From Deltaproteobacteria bacterium (GTDB lineage Bacteria; Bdellovibrionota; Bdellovibrionia; Bdellovibrionales; JAMPXM01): a stretch of 64,000 nt of DNA. Shown one piece after another: positions 9,017 through 17,300 of this stretch (the first letter of the stretch is position 1; every line of letters starts with the position of its first letter). The notes below the pieces were generated by a model. That model had not been told where the DNA came from. It saw nothing but the letters and a program-made list of their open reading frames with translations, and made no database searches. Made by a program: the position numbers and the translations under genes. The stretch covers positions 558,001 to 622,000 of the forward strand of contig JAFLCB010000001.1 of the NCBI GenBank assembly GCA_017302795.1, in the 5' to 3' direction.

Positions 9017-10154
9017 TTTTTCTGATTTCCGAGATCTGCTCAACTGCGAACTCGAGATCCACTTTCTCCGTCGTTGGAGAAAAGCTGAGTCGAAGTTGAT
9101 GGGCCCGATCAGGGGCGTGTCCGAGCGCCAACAGTACCGCACTGCTTTCACTTTTTCCGGTTCCGCAGGCAGCTCCAGTGGAGCAGGCGATTCCCCGGTT
9201 CGCCAGTTCGCGATGAAGAATTTTTGAGGGAACGTCGGGAATGGTAAAGCTAAGGATGTGACACAACGACTCTGATTCAACCGGTCCGTTGATTTCCACT
9301 TTAGGAAACCGCTCCTTCAGGGTTTCGACACCGAAGATACGCAGCGCCTGCATTCGGCTAATGACGTCGGCGTTCCATGTTCCGCAGGCGACGGCAAACG
9401 AGGAAATGAGTTCTACGGAAGTCGTTCCGGGCCGAAGGCCGCGCTCTTGCTTGCCGCCGAAAACAAGCGGAGTGAGCTCGATATCCTGTCGGATATAGAG
9501 TGCGCCAATCCCTTTGGGGCCGCGAACTTTATGGCCACTAAGGGTCATAAGGTCGACCGGTAGCTCTCCTATCGAAAACGGCGTGTGGCAAAAGCTTTGA
9601 CAAGCATCAGCGTGAAAAAGAACTTTCGCCTTTCGACAAATTTCGCCGATGGCGCTGAGATCTTGAATTGTGCCGATTTCGTTATTGCCGTGAGAAATAG
9701 ATACGAGGACCGTATTGTTTCGAATGCCTGAAGATAAATGGTCGAGATCAACATAGCCTTCTCGGTCGACCTTGATCTCATCCCAATCACAAGCTCCTGA
9801 ATCCTTAAGCCACTTTGCAGTGTTTGCGACACTCGAATGTTCAGTCGAGAGCGTAAGTAGATGGGGCCGTTTGTCGCTTTGGCGATTCGCCCTTTTCCAA
9901 TCTTCCAAAGAGCGCTGAAGTACCCAGTTGTTGGCCTCTGTGCCACCAGAGCAAAAAACGATCTCTTTTGCTGCACTGCCCAGCTTGGCCGCAATCTTTT
10001 CCCGCGCGTGCGTCAGAAGTGCTGCGGCTTTCGTTCCTAATAAGTGTGCTGAGGATGAGTTTGCAACACCCTCTTCGTGCAATGCGATGAGGTGGCGGAG
10101 CGCCTCTGGAGCCATTGGTGAAGTCGCGGCGTGGTCGAGGTAAGTAGATTTCAT
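9009..10154 (-). CDS. Cysteine desulfurase (NifS/IscS class), PLP-dependent
   Basis: 381 residues from the ATG at 10154. It removes sulfur from L-cysteine for iron-sulfur cluster or thio-cofactor assembly. Visible motifs: YLDHAATSP at the N-terminus, FCSGGTEANN, TEH (His105), HADACQS (Asp183), the PLP lysine in LSGHKVRGPKG (Lys209), RPGT, and the catalytic cysteine in ACSTGAACGTGKSES (Cys330). An in-frame GTG at 10169 is an alternative start. It lies beside three iron-sulfur radical SAM genes, so a dedicated role in cluster supply is plausible but inferred; whether it is the main IscS or a specialised paralogue cannot be told here. Confidence 0.9.
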   Translation of the reverse strand: MKSTYLDHAATSPMAPEALRHLIALHEEGVANSSSAHLLGTKAAALLTHAREKIAAKLGSAAKEIVFCSGGTEANNWVLQRSLEDWKRANRQSDKRPHLLTLSTEHSSVANTAKWLKDSGACDWDEIKVDREGYVDLDHLSSGIRNNTVLVSISHGNNEIGTIQDLSAIGEICRKAKVLFHADACQSFCHTPFSIGELPVDLMTLSGHKVRGPKGIGALYIRQDIELTPLVFGGKQERGLRPGTTSVELISSFAVACGTWNADVISRMQALRIFGVETLKERFPKVEINGPVESESLCHILSFTIPDVPSKILHRELANRGIACSTGAACGTGKSESSAVLLALGHAPDRAHQLRLSFSPTTEKVDLEFAVEQISEIRKTI

Positions 10155-10171
10155 ATTGAGATCGTCCACTC

Positions 10172-11257
10172 TTGATAAACTTCAAGCAAGTCGAGACAAT
10201 AAGCGGCGTGAGCCACGACCATAAATCAATCGCCATTGGCGACACAGACGAGAATGGCACTGCGAAGTCCATGACCACTTGGTCGGTGGAAGAAGCGCTG
10301 GCAGCCAGAGTAAACGGATGGAAGAACTGGCTCTGCGCTGCAGGATCAGAAAATCTTCACGTTACACCGGACGGAAATCTGTTCACAGCAACCTGCAGAG
10401 TCGGTGGATTTTTAGGAAATGTGTTTGAAGGAAAAATGTCGTTACCGTCGCAATGGGTCACTTGTACTAAAGAGTGGTGTATGTGCGGCGCCGACATGCA
10501 GTTGCGAAAGGCGAAATCTGAACAAAGCCGCCTCGCTGCGACCGGGAAACTGCCGCCAGATTTAGCAGGTGCGATCGAGGCGAGACAGCAGAAAGCCCGG
10601 CTAGCTAGTTGGGTCGCGCCTGCACAGTACGACGCTCATCGGGCTTTTCCAAAATCAATAACATGGGATATTTCGAGACGCTGTAACTACTCATGCAGTT
10701 ACTGTCATCCATCGGTTTCCAACCAGTTCGATTCCCATCATTCTTCACGAACATTGATCGAAGCGATTGATCGATTGAACGATCGATTTTGCAATGGGAC
10801 CCCAACTAAATGGGTTATTACCGGAGGCGAGCCGACTACGAATCCCGCATTCATGGAGGCCGTCGATAGAATCAACAGCCATGGGCACTTGATTCATGTG
10901 CAGAGCAACGGTAGTCGAGGTCCCGCGTACTTGCGGGAGTTGATTGGTAAAGCGTGCGTTGGTCTAAGTTGCCATCTCGAGGCTGGTGCAACCGATCGAT
11001 TTGTAGAAAGCTGTCGAGCGGTTGTCGATGAAAAAACAATAAGCCCTGCTGCCGGGCGCATGTGGTTTGGAGTGCGCGTGATGGTCGGACCAGGTCGACT
11101 AGTGGAAGCCCTTAAGGTTCGTAAAAATCTTTTAGAAATCCCATCGTTTGCTGAAAAGGCCTTTGTCAATTTCAGTCCGCTCTACCAGAGGCTCAAGCAA
11201 GATCAGCTAATGGAATATTCTAAGGAAGAGCTGCAAGAAATTCTAAAATACGCCTAA
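10172..11257 (+). CDS. Radical SAM protein with cysteine-rich N-terminal domain
   Basis: 361 residues. The radical SAM core begins at CNYSCSYC (Cys171, 175, 178), which binds the 4Fe-4S cluster and S-adenosylmethionine; VITGGEPT supplies the GGE motif. The first 110 residues hold five further cysteines (55, 75, 98, 103, 105) in a layout like an auxiliary cluster site (DGNLFTATCRVGG, CTKEWCMC), the reverse of the usual C-terminal SPASM order. The substrate is unknown. The TTG start at 10172 is weakly supported; ATG 10271 is an alternative but would still retain all the cysteines. It lies between the cysteine desulfurase and two minus-strand radical SAM genes. Confidence 0.8.
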   Translation: MINFKQVETISGVSHDHKSIAIGDTDENGTAKSMTTWSVEEALAARVNGWKNWLCAAGSENLHVTPDGNLFTATCRVGGFLGNVFEGKMSLPSQWVTCTKEWCMCGADMQLRKAKSEQSRLAATGKLPPDLAGAIEARQQKARLASWVAPAQYDAHRAFPKSITWDISRRCNYSCSYCHPSVSNQFDSHHSSRTLIEAIDRLNDRFCNGTPTKWVITGGEPTTNPAFMEAVDRINSHGHLIHVQSNGSRGPAYLRELIGKACVGLSCHLEAGATDRFVESCRAVVDEKTISPAAGRMWFGVRVMVGPGRLVEALKVRKNLLEIPSFAEKAFVNFSPLYQRLKQDQLMEYSKEELQEILKYA

Positions 11258-11268
11258 GCGAGGTGCCG

Positions 11269-12591
11269 TTAGATCTCCAGGAAGCGATTCAATTCAGGAA
11301 ATGTTTTCGAAAAACTAGTTCCGCGCTCGGCGTCTAGACGACGGATGTAATCGCGAGTTTGATTCAGTCGAGAAGAATGATCGGCCTCGTTCATCAAATT
11401 GATGATACCTTGAATCTTGTTCGACTTCTTTCGGCTCCGATTTTCAAAGGCAACCAGCTTTTCGGTGATGGCCTTTTTAAGTTCGGAAGGATAATTCTGG
11501 ATCGAAAGATAGGGTGGATAGTGAACCACCCCAGGGTGAAAATAGCCGTTAAAGCCCTTCGTTACTTTTCTAAAGTTTTGGTCCTCGACCCATTGGGCGT
11601 ATTCGTCCAAGTAGAACATGTTCATCAAGTGAACCGAACAGAGCAGCATGACCTTCACGCTCTCTGGCGATTCCTCATCGAGACACTTTAAGTTGTTCGA
11701 AATCGCTTCCCAATTGGCTGGGTAGCGCATGTAGTTGTTCTTCTCGCCCCAGCAATCGAGGCTGATGAACACCTCTACTAGTTTAAATTCTTTCCAAAGG
11801 TCGAAGAGGGATTTGTCTAGAAGTGTTCCATTGGTATGGTACCGAATCTGAATATTTTTAGCCGCACCGGTGCGGACGCAGGCCTCCACGAGGCGGCGAT
11901 GTTCTTCAAGCAACATCGGCTCGCCGCCGCCGACGATGATCTCTCTCATGCTAGGTAGCATGGCTTCAAGATCCGTCCAAAACGCAGGATCTTTGTACCA
12001 CTCGAAACGGGACTGATTAATTTTGCTTTTGTGCGCCCACTCACTTCGTATTTCCGAAGTTTCTGCGGTCTCGGCAATCTTTTTCGCGAGAGCGGTCCAG
12101 CGACTGGAATCTTGTGGACGGCACATCACGCATTGAAGATTACAGGTGTTTCCTAAGCGCAGATCGATTGCAACGATGTCTTCGTTGAGGCGTCCATCGG
12201 ATTGAGTTTTTCGAACTCGATCGAGAACGAAGTCCCTTCCGAAGCGCTCTTTCCACACGCGATTTTCCGTAACTCGATGTGACCGGTAGCCATTTTTCTC
12301 TTCCGCATAGCAATGCGTGCAGGCTGATACATTTTCGCCCTTTAGCATTTTTAGGCGCGCGCTTCGCAAGTAATCGGAATTCCACGCTGCTTGGAGGGTC
12401 TGGTCGTTCAAATTTAAACGCTGTTCATTCTTCGCGACACAACAGAGGATTGCTGAACCATCGGTGTGCGTTGCAAGATGAGTGAACGGCAACGCACAAA
12501 ATGTTTCAGAAATACGTCCGAATTCGTAGGGATCAGCGATCGCCTCGTCGGAAATGCCAGGATTGATATTGCGAAATGGAAAATCAGCCAT
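11269..12591 (-). CDS. Twitch-domain radical SAM protein B
   Basis: 440 residues from the ATG at 12591. An N-terminal cysteine domain (Cys32, Cys50-51, Cys91, Cys94; pattern FCALPF...DGSAILCC...CTHCY) is followed by the radical SAM site CNLQCVMC (Cys150, 154, 157), the GGGEP motif and a TIM-barrel-like core. This is the arrangement of the family called twitch-domain-containing radical SAM proteins. The start overlaps the stop of the paralogous upstream gene by 8 bases, so the pair is probably translated together. Likely modifies a peptide, protein or small molecule; no substrate is evident. Confidence 0.85.
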   Translation of the reverse strand: MADFPFRNINPGISDEAIADPYEFGRISETFCALPFTHLATHTDGSAILCCVAKNEQRLNLNDQTLQAAWNSDYLRSARLKMLKGENVSACTHCYAEEKNGYRSHRVTENRVWKERFGRDFVLDRVRKTQSDGRLNEDIVAIDLRLGNTCNLQCVMCRPQDSSRWTALAKKIAETAETSEIRSEWAHKSKINQSRFEWYKDPAFWTDLEAMLPSMREIIVGGGEPMLLEEHRRLVEACVRTGAAKNIQIRYHTNGTLLDKSLFDLWKEFKLVEVFISLDCWGEKNNYMRYPANWEAISNNLKCLDEESPESVKVMLLCSVHLMNMFYLDEYAQWVEDQNFRKVTKGFNGYFHPGVVHYPPYLSIQNYPSELKKAITEKLVAFENRSRKKSNKIQGIINLMNEADHSSRLNQTRDYIRRLDAERGTSFSKTFPELNRFLEI

Positions 12592-13894
12592 GAATTCCGT
12601 AGCCCTCTGTCTCAAGTAATTGGCCGAGGTCGGGAAGTGTATGCTCGAGGCGCTGTTTACGGTGAACGTCTAACATTCTCGTGTAGGACACGAAATCTTT
12701 CATTTTGTCTGCGTCAGTCGATGGCTGCTCGTTCAATAGGTTGACGCAGCTGTCGATCGAGTTCTTCAAATAGCGCTGCGTCTGATAGGTTTTGGACCGT
12801 GCTTTATATTGCTCGAGCCTTCTAATCGCCTCTTGCTTCACGGTCGGGGGCAAAATCTGAACGTTGATATAATTGGGATCTGTCGCATAAAGAAAGTCGA
12901 CATTTATGTCTCGCCGAGTTTCAACAGCAACAGCCTCGATGTAATCAAGAAGTTTCGTGATCGTCAGCACGTTGTAAATCTGCAGAACTGGAGTCACTCC
13001 GATCTGAACATTGGGCGGCAGCTGCACTAACTTTTTAAAATTCTTGTCGATTGTTTCCCAGCGACTTAGGAAGCGAATGTATTCGTTTTCTGGACCGAAG
13101 CCGTCGATGGATGCGTTGATGAGCACAAATTGAAAGTGTGGCAAGTACTCGAGAAACTTATCTTGAACATTGGTGCAGTTGATATTGAACATTAGGAAAA
13201 TGTTTTTCGCGTGACCGGACTCGATACATGCCTGCATGAACTTGTAATTTCGCTCAATCAGCGTGGGCTCGCCGCCGGTTAAGTAAACTTTTCGAAGATT
13301 CGGAATGGACCGGATGACTTCGTCCCAGAACAAATCTGATTCGTACCACTCCGGGGTTTCGGCGGGCTTCTTGCCGCCGTTAAATCGATTCCAAAAATCT
13401 CGATACTCCTCGTTGGTGTCGTGGAGCTGCACGACCTCTTTATGAATTTGGCTCGAATTAAACGGGTTGCAAGATCGACACTTTAAATTACATAGATTGC
13501 CTAGACGCAAATCCAAGTAAAGCGCGGGCTTTTCAACTTTGAAATCGGCGCTCTTCGACGCTTCAACCCGGGATTCGATTTCCGCGCGTGCTTTGTTGAG
13601 CCACTCTTCGTTGTGCATTTCCCGATAAGAAGTTTTGCCGATGGATTCTTGGAAATAGCAAAGTTCGCAGCCTGAAACCTGTTTCCCTTCGAGCATCCCC
13701 TGGCGAATACTTCGCATGTGATCGGAGTTCCAAGCAGACGCAAGAGTATCCTCGCCGGCCTTAAACCCTTTGCCATCTTCTTTTTTAACCATGCCGCCGC
13801 CCTTGGCGACACAGCAAAAACTGACTTTTCCATTCGACTGAACGACTTGCTCAATCCAGGGGTAAACACAGAAGGTTTTGTTTAAACTACTCAT
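12584..13894 (-). CDS. Twitch-domain radical SAM protein C
   Basis: 436 residues from the ATG at 13894. Same architecture as its downstream neighbour: Cys9, Cys27-28, Cys76 and Cys79 form the N-terminal cluster domain (TFCVYPW...GKVSFCC...CELCY), then the radical SAM site CNLKCRSC (Cys135, 139, 142), YLTGGEPTL and a barrel domain with INASIDGFG. The two proteins are recognisably paralogous (shared SAWNSD/AAWNSD, LRLGN and GGEP segments), so they arose by tandem duplication and may act on related substrates or as a heterodimer (inference). Confidence 0.85.
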   Translation of the reverse strand: MSSLNKTFCVYPWIEQVVQSNGKVSFCCVAKGGGMVKKEDGKGFKAGEDTLASAWNSDHMRSIRQGMLEGKQVSGCELCYFQESIGKTSYREMHNEEWLNKARAEIESRVEASKSADFKVEKPALYLDLRLGNLCNLKCRSCNPFNSSQIHKEVVQLHDTNEEYRDFWNRFNGGKKPAETPEWYESDLFWDEVIRSIPNLRKVYLTGGEPTLIERNYKFMQACIESGHAKNIFLMFNINCTNVQDKFLEYLPHFQFVLINASIDGFGPENEYIRFLSRWETIDKNFKKLVQLPPNVQIGVTPVLQIYNVLTITKLLDYIEAVAVETRRDINVDFLYATDPNYINVQILPPTVKQEAIRRLEQYKARSKTYQTQRYLKNSIDSCVNLLNEQPSTDADKMKDFVSYTRMLDVHRKQRLEHTLPDLGQLLETEGYGIHG

Positions 13895-13944
13895 GCGACG
13901 ACCAGTCTCTAGCGGAAAATGGCAAATCTCAACCAAGAATGCGT

Positions 13945-15150
13945 CTAAAGATCGTACTTCCTAAGAGCCTGAATTCCCGCTCGAAAGCCGATGTGAACGA
14001 TGCGCCCCAGGATTTCAGCATTCAGACTAAAGTGATCAACGAAAAACATCTCGTAGTCGTTGGGGGAGGGGTGGATGTAGATGTAGTCGACCCCTGGCTT
14101 ATGGTTCACGCGCTTAGTCAGGATTTCTAGTAGCTTTTCTCGATGCTCATCAGGAAGCCCCTGCTGGCGAAAATAGCCGTCCACAGCGCTCATGATGGCC
14201 GAAATCTGCTGTTGGTGTTCGATATGTTTTTCAATTTTTTGTTGAATCACCTGGTAGAGCGCCTGGTTCATAATCATCGGGATTCCATAATTATGGAGCG
14301 ATCCCATGACAGGCGTGTAGTGGTACGGCTGCACAGAGTAGCTTGCGATCACGAGGTCGGCGCCGGCATCAGCCGCAACATGTGTCGAAAGAGTTTCGCG
14401 AATTTCACCATCGAAGAAGTACAACTCCTTGCCCTTTTGATTCTTAATTCCGTAGGGAGCAAAGAAGGGCGGTAGCGAAGTACTGGCCGCAACAGCTTGC
14501 GAGATTGTGGCGTAATTGGCGTATTTGATGTTTCTTACTTTGTAAGTTTCCGGAAAATTCCCGAATACGACTTTTCGCGAGTGGTTTAGCTGTGTTGCGA
14601 CGACGTAGTTTTCGACCCCCAGCTCTTTAAAATCATTTTCCCGCAAAACATTCATTCGCATATAGCGTTCGATGTTTTTGGTAGTAAACAGTCCGTTCAG
14701 CTTGAAGCCATTTTTCAAAAATGACTCTAGTCCGCCGGAAACAAGACTTTTGCGTTTCAACAAGCCAGGCAAAGTGCCTAGAAAGTTTACGCCATTAACC
14801 GCAAAAATATCGCGATATGTGATGGGCTTAAGGCGAGTGAACACCTTTTTCTTGCGCGAAAATTTATTCAGATCTGTTTCCGACCCACGTTCGAAGGCGT
14901 CGATGATCGAGTCAACGGAGTGGCCAGCGGCAAGCAGCGAAGTAACAAAAGACCCTGCGCTCGAGCCGACGTAGGTCTTGAATGTCATTTTGTCTTCAGG
15001 AAAGCGAAGCTGAACATCTTCCTTCGAGCCGCCCGCGAAATTGAATCCTTTTTCGCGAAGAGCGAGGCACACGCCCAAATGAAACGCTGCAGCTTTAATT
15101 CCGCCGCCGGATAGTACGAGGCCAAGCTTTTTCTTTTCACTCAAGCGCAT
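13945..15150 (-). CDS. Patatin-like phospholipase family protein
   Basis: 401 residues from the ATG at 15150. The serine-aspartate dyad of patatin lipases is visible: the oxyanion loop LVLSGGGIKAAAFHLG near the N-terminus, the nucleophile in YVGSSAGSFV, and the catalytic aspartate in FFDGEIRETLSTHVAADAGAD. There is no signal peptide, so it acts in the cytosol or is exported by another route. Patatin-like enzymes are abundant in Bdellovibrio-like bacteria; attack on membrane lipids of prey or remodelling of own lipids are both possible. It is the first minus-strand gene of the radical SAM cluster, 50 bases upstream of protein C. Confidence 0.88.
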   Translation of the reverse strand: MRLSEKKKLGLVLSGGGIKAAAFHLGVCLALREKGFNFAGGSKEDVQLRFPEDKMTFKTYVGSSAGSFVTSLLAAGHSVDSIIDAFERGSETDLNKFSRKKKVFTRLKPITYRDIFAVNGVNFLGTLPGLLKRKSLVSGGLESFLKNGFKLNGLFTTKNIERYMRMNVLRENDFKELGVENYVVATQLNHSRKVVFGNFPETYKVRNIKYANYATISQAVAASTSLPPFFAPYGIKNQKGKELYFFDGEIRETLSTHVAADAGADLVIASYSVQPYHYTPVMGSLHNYGIPMIMNQALYQVIQQKIEKHIEHQQQISAIMSAVDGYFRQQGLPDEHREKLLEILTKRVNHKPGVDYIYIHPSPNDYEMFFVDHFSLNAEILGRIVHIGFRAGIQALRKYDL

Positions 15151-15316
15151 TGCTCGATTGTAAAGAGACTGTGGGGCGAAAGGCAGCCCAAAACCTCGTG
15201 AAGAGTGCGCTCGCCGCACCGTTTCCGAGTTTATAGAAAGCCATCGATATTCAGGACCTTACCGCGAATATTTGAGTTGTGCGGAGTTCACTGAAGCGTC
15301 TAGGCTTGAGGTCGAA

Positions 15317-15796
15317 ATGGAAAATTGGCTTTTACTGACAGACTACGCGAGTAAATATCGCATTAGTGTTTCGACACTGAGGCGACGAATTAAATCTGGC
15401 GCGCAGGCTCATCGATTTGAAGCCGGCCGATATTATTTGCCAGACCAGTACGAGCCCCAGGCAGAGGTGTCGACGTCTGGTTATGTCAACACTCAGCCGG
15501 TTTCTCAGACTTCCATAACACCAACTATCATGGCGCCAACAAACATGGCGTCGACCGCAACCCCAGTTGTGGCGATCGCGGCTCCGCTAGCGGCGCCGCA
15601 TATTACAGACGAGCCGTTGATTACAACAACATCGAAGCTGTTGAACGAATTAAAGCAAGCTTACACGTTGATCTTGCATGAAAAAGAAGAGCAGATAATT
15701 TACCTGAAAGAAGAAATCGCCGACCTAAAAACACTGGTCCGAGTTTTGGAATCAGACAACGCTCGACTTCGAAAGACACCTGCGGGAAACGCCTAA
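15317..15796 (+). CDS. Helix-turn-helix / coiled-coil protein
   Basis: 159 residues from the ATG at 15317, preceded by GAGG. The N-terminal 45 residues (LLLTDYASKYRISVSTLRRR, then HRFEAGRYYLPD) look like an excisionase or MerR-like DNA-binding helix-turn-helix with a wing. A threonine/alanine/proline-rich linker (about 50-100) leads to a C-terminal coiled coil of heptads (LKQAYTLILHEKEEQIIYLKEEI...). Probably a small DNA-binding scaffold or regulator; target unknown. Upstream it is divergent from the patatin gene. Confidence 0.65.
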   Translation: MENWLLLTDYASKYRISVSTLRRRIKSGAQAHRFEAGRYYLPDQYEPQAEVSTSGYVNTQPVSQTSITPTIMAPTNMASTATPVVAIAAPLAAPHITDEPLITTTSKLLNELKQAYTLILHEKEEQIIYLKEEIADLKTLVRVLESDNARLRKTPAGNA

Positions 15797-15810
15797 GCGC
15801 GGAAGAAGAA

Positions 15811-16347
15811 TTACGTCAGGTAGCCATTGCTGGCTAGCATTCGCCCCATTTCTACGTAGGCAGGATGTTCTCGAGGCGGCTGCATTGTTGCCAATCCGTC
15901 GACATAGCGATTGTACATGCAAAATGCAGCGGCGATTAGAACGGTGTCGTGAATCTCGCGGTCTGTGACGCCGGTTGCCCGTGCCGCGGCAACATCTTCG
16001 ACAGAAACTTGGCGTGCATCTTTTTGGACTTTAGCCGCAATCTTGAGGAGTGATTGCATTTTTGGATTCAAACTTCTAAGCGAGGAATCGTTCCAAACAT
16101 TTCGCGCCCAGCCAGCTTTTGCCATGTGAGCATCAGCCGCCGCCCCATGCGACTCTGAACAGAAGACACAGGAATTAAGGTAGGAAACATAAGAGGCAAT
16201 TAGCTCGCGTTCCGCTTTATTTAAAAACGGACTCTCAGTTTGTAGCAGCGCCTCCGCAAGTTGCCGCATAGGATTTCCGGTCGCGGGGGAGAAGGCCATA
16301 GGGCCGATGATTCCAGGAAGTTCAGGATTCAAATCGATGTGTGCCAT
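15811..16347 (-). CDS. AhpD/carboxymuconolactone decarboxylase-like protein, peroxidase-related
   Basis: 178 residues. The AhpD-type redox motif CVFCSESHG (Cys60, Cys63, His67) lies in the central helix, with the flanking NKAERELIASYVSYLNSC typical of the 'uncharacterised peroxidase-related' subfamily. AhpD-fold proteins use the paired cysteines to reduce partner peroxiredoxins or act directly on peroxides. No peroxiredoxin gene is adjacent, so the partner is unknown. It converges with the coiled-coil gene (14 bases between stops). Confidence 0.85.
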   Translation of the reverse strand: MAHIDLNPELPGIIGPMAFSPATGNPMRQLAEALLQTESPFLNKAERELIASYVSYLNSCVFCSESHGAAADAHMAKAGWARNVWNDSSLRSLNPKMQSLLKIAAKVQKDARQVSVEDVAAARATGVTDREIHDTVLIAAAFCMYNRYVDGLATMQPPREHPAYVEMGRMLASNGYLT

Positions 16348-16392
16348 GGCAAAGGACTACCATGGAACTTTACAATTGAAAGTTAAAATAAA

Positions 16393-17280
16393 TTATTTTG
16401 CGGTCGCTGCGCCGGACGCATTGCCGGCGGGCGGCGTGGCGGCCGTCGGTGCTGACGCCGCATCTGGAAAAAACGTGGCGCAAACGTTCGCGACATCTGC
16501 CAATACTGCACGATAGCTGACATCATCTTTAAAGGCATCTGGTGAGAAAATGTCGACCGCGCCTTTGGGCATTGGGCGAGGCTTTTCCTTGCGGAAATCA
16601 GCTGTCGCAATCAGATCGGCCATATAGTCTCGCGTGCTCAGCGGGGCAGGACCTGGGGGAGCGACAATAGCTTCCTTAGATACAGACGATTCTTTTAGGC
16701 GCTTCACGTTGGTGTCGTGAATGGATTGAATGTCCTTCATTGCATCCGCAAACGATGTTGGGATCAGTCGCTTCTTTAAGAAGTCCGAACAAGTTTTCGC
16801 CTTCGACGACAATTCCGACATAGAATCAGAGCCCGTCTGATGCTTTAGGATCACGCAGACACTTGGAGTGACTGTGTACTGATTGGTCCCCGAGGTGAAA
16901 GTGTGGGAAACAGCGCGAAAGTCACGGAAGACCGTAAGAATAGCTTTCGCTGAATCTTTCTCTTTTTTCTTCGCAATTACTTCGTCTGAATTCTCACTGA
17001 CAGCGCGGAATTCAACCGCCATGCTTCCGTCTTTTGTGATGTAGGTAAGCTTGTTGTCTTCGTCGGCTCCGACTGGGCCAGACCAAAACTTCGGTTCAGG
17101 TCGTAGGCTGAGAGTAGAATCAAAAGAGATCCCCTTCACAATGCGAATCGACTCGCTATACGCTGAAAGGTTGGCCAGAGTTGCATCATCTTTGCCTTTG
17201 CCAATGCCAATGCCATTGGCATAGGAAAGGGAAGGGGTGATCGCCGCCACGAAAAGTACAGTTTCTTTAAGCATTTTCAT
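16393..17280 (-). CDS. Secreted protein of unknown function
   Basis: 295 residues, not recognised. The N-terminus is a typical signal peptide (MKMLKETVLFVAAITPSLSYA, cleavage probably after SYA). The mature part has two cysteines near residue 165-185, and ends in an alanine/proline/threonine-rich tail. GGAG eight bases upstream supports the ATG at 17280. It follows lon after 20 bases in the same direction, so it may be read from the lon transcript. Confidence 0.7.
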   Translation of the reverse strand: MKMLKETVLFVAAITPSLSYANGIGIGKGKDDATLANLSAYSESIRIVKGISFDSTLSLRPEPKFWSGPVGADEDNKLTYITKDGSMAVEFRAVSENSDEVIAKKKEKDSAKAILTVFRDFRAVSHTFTSGTNQYTVTPSVCVILKHQTGSDSMSELSSKAKTCSDFLKKRLIPTSFADAMKDIQSIHDTNVKRLKESSVSKEAIVAPPGPAPLSTRDYMADLIATADFRKEKPRPMPKGAVDIFSPDAFKDDVSYRAVLADVANVCATFFPDAASAPTAATPPAGNASGAATAK

Positions 17281-17300
17281 AGCGGCTACTCCGTTCCCTT

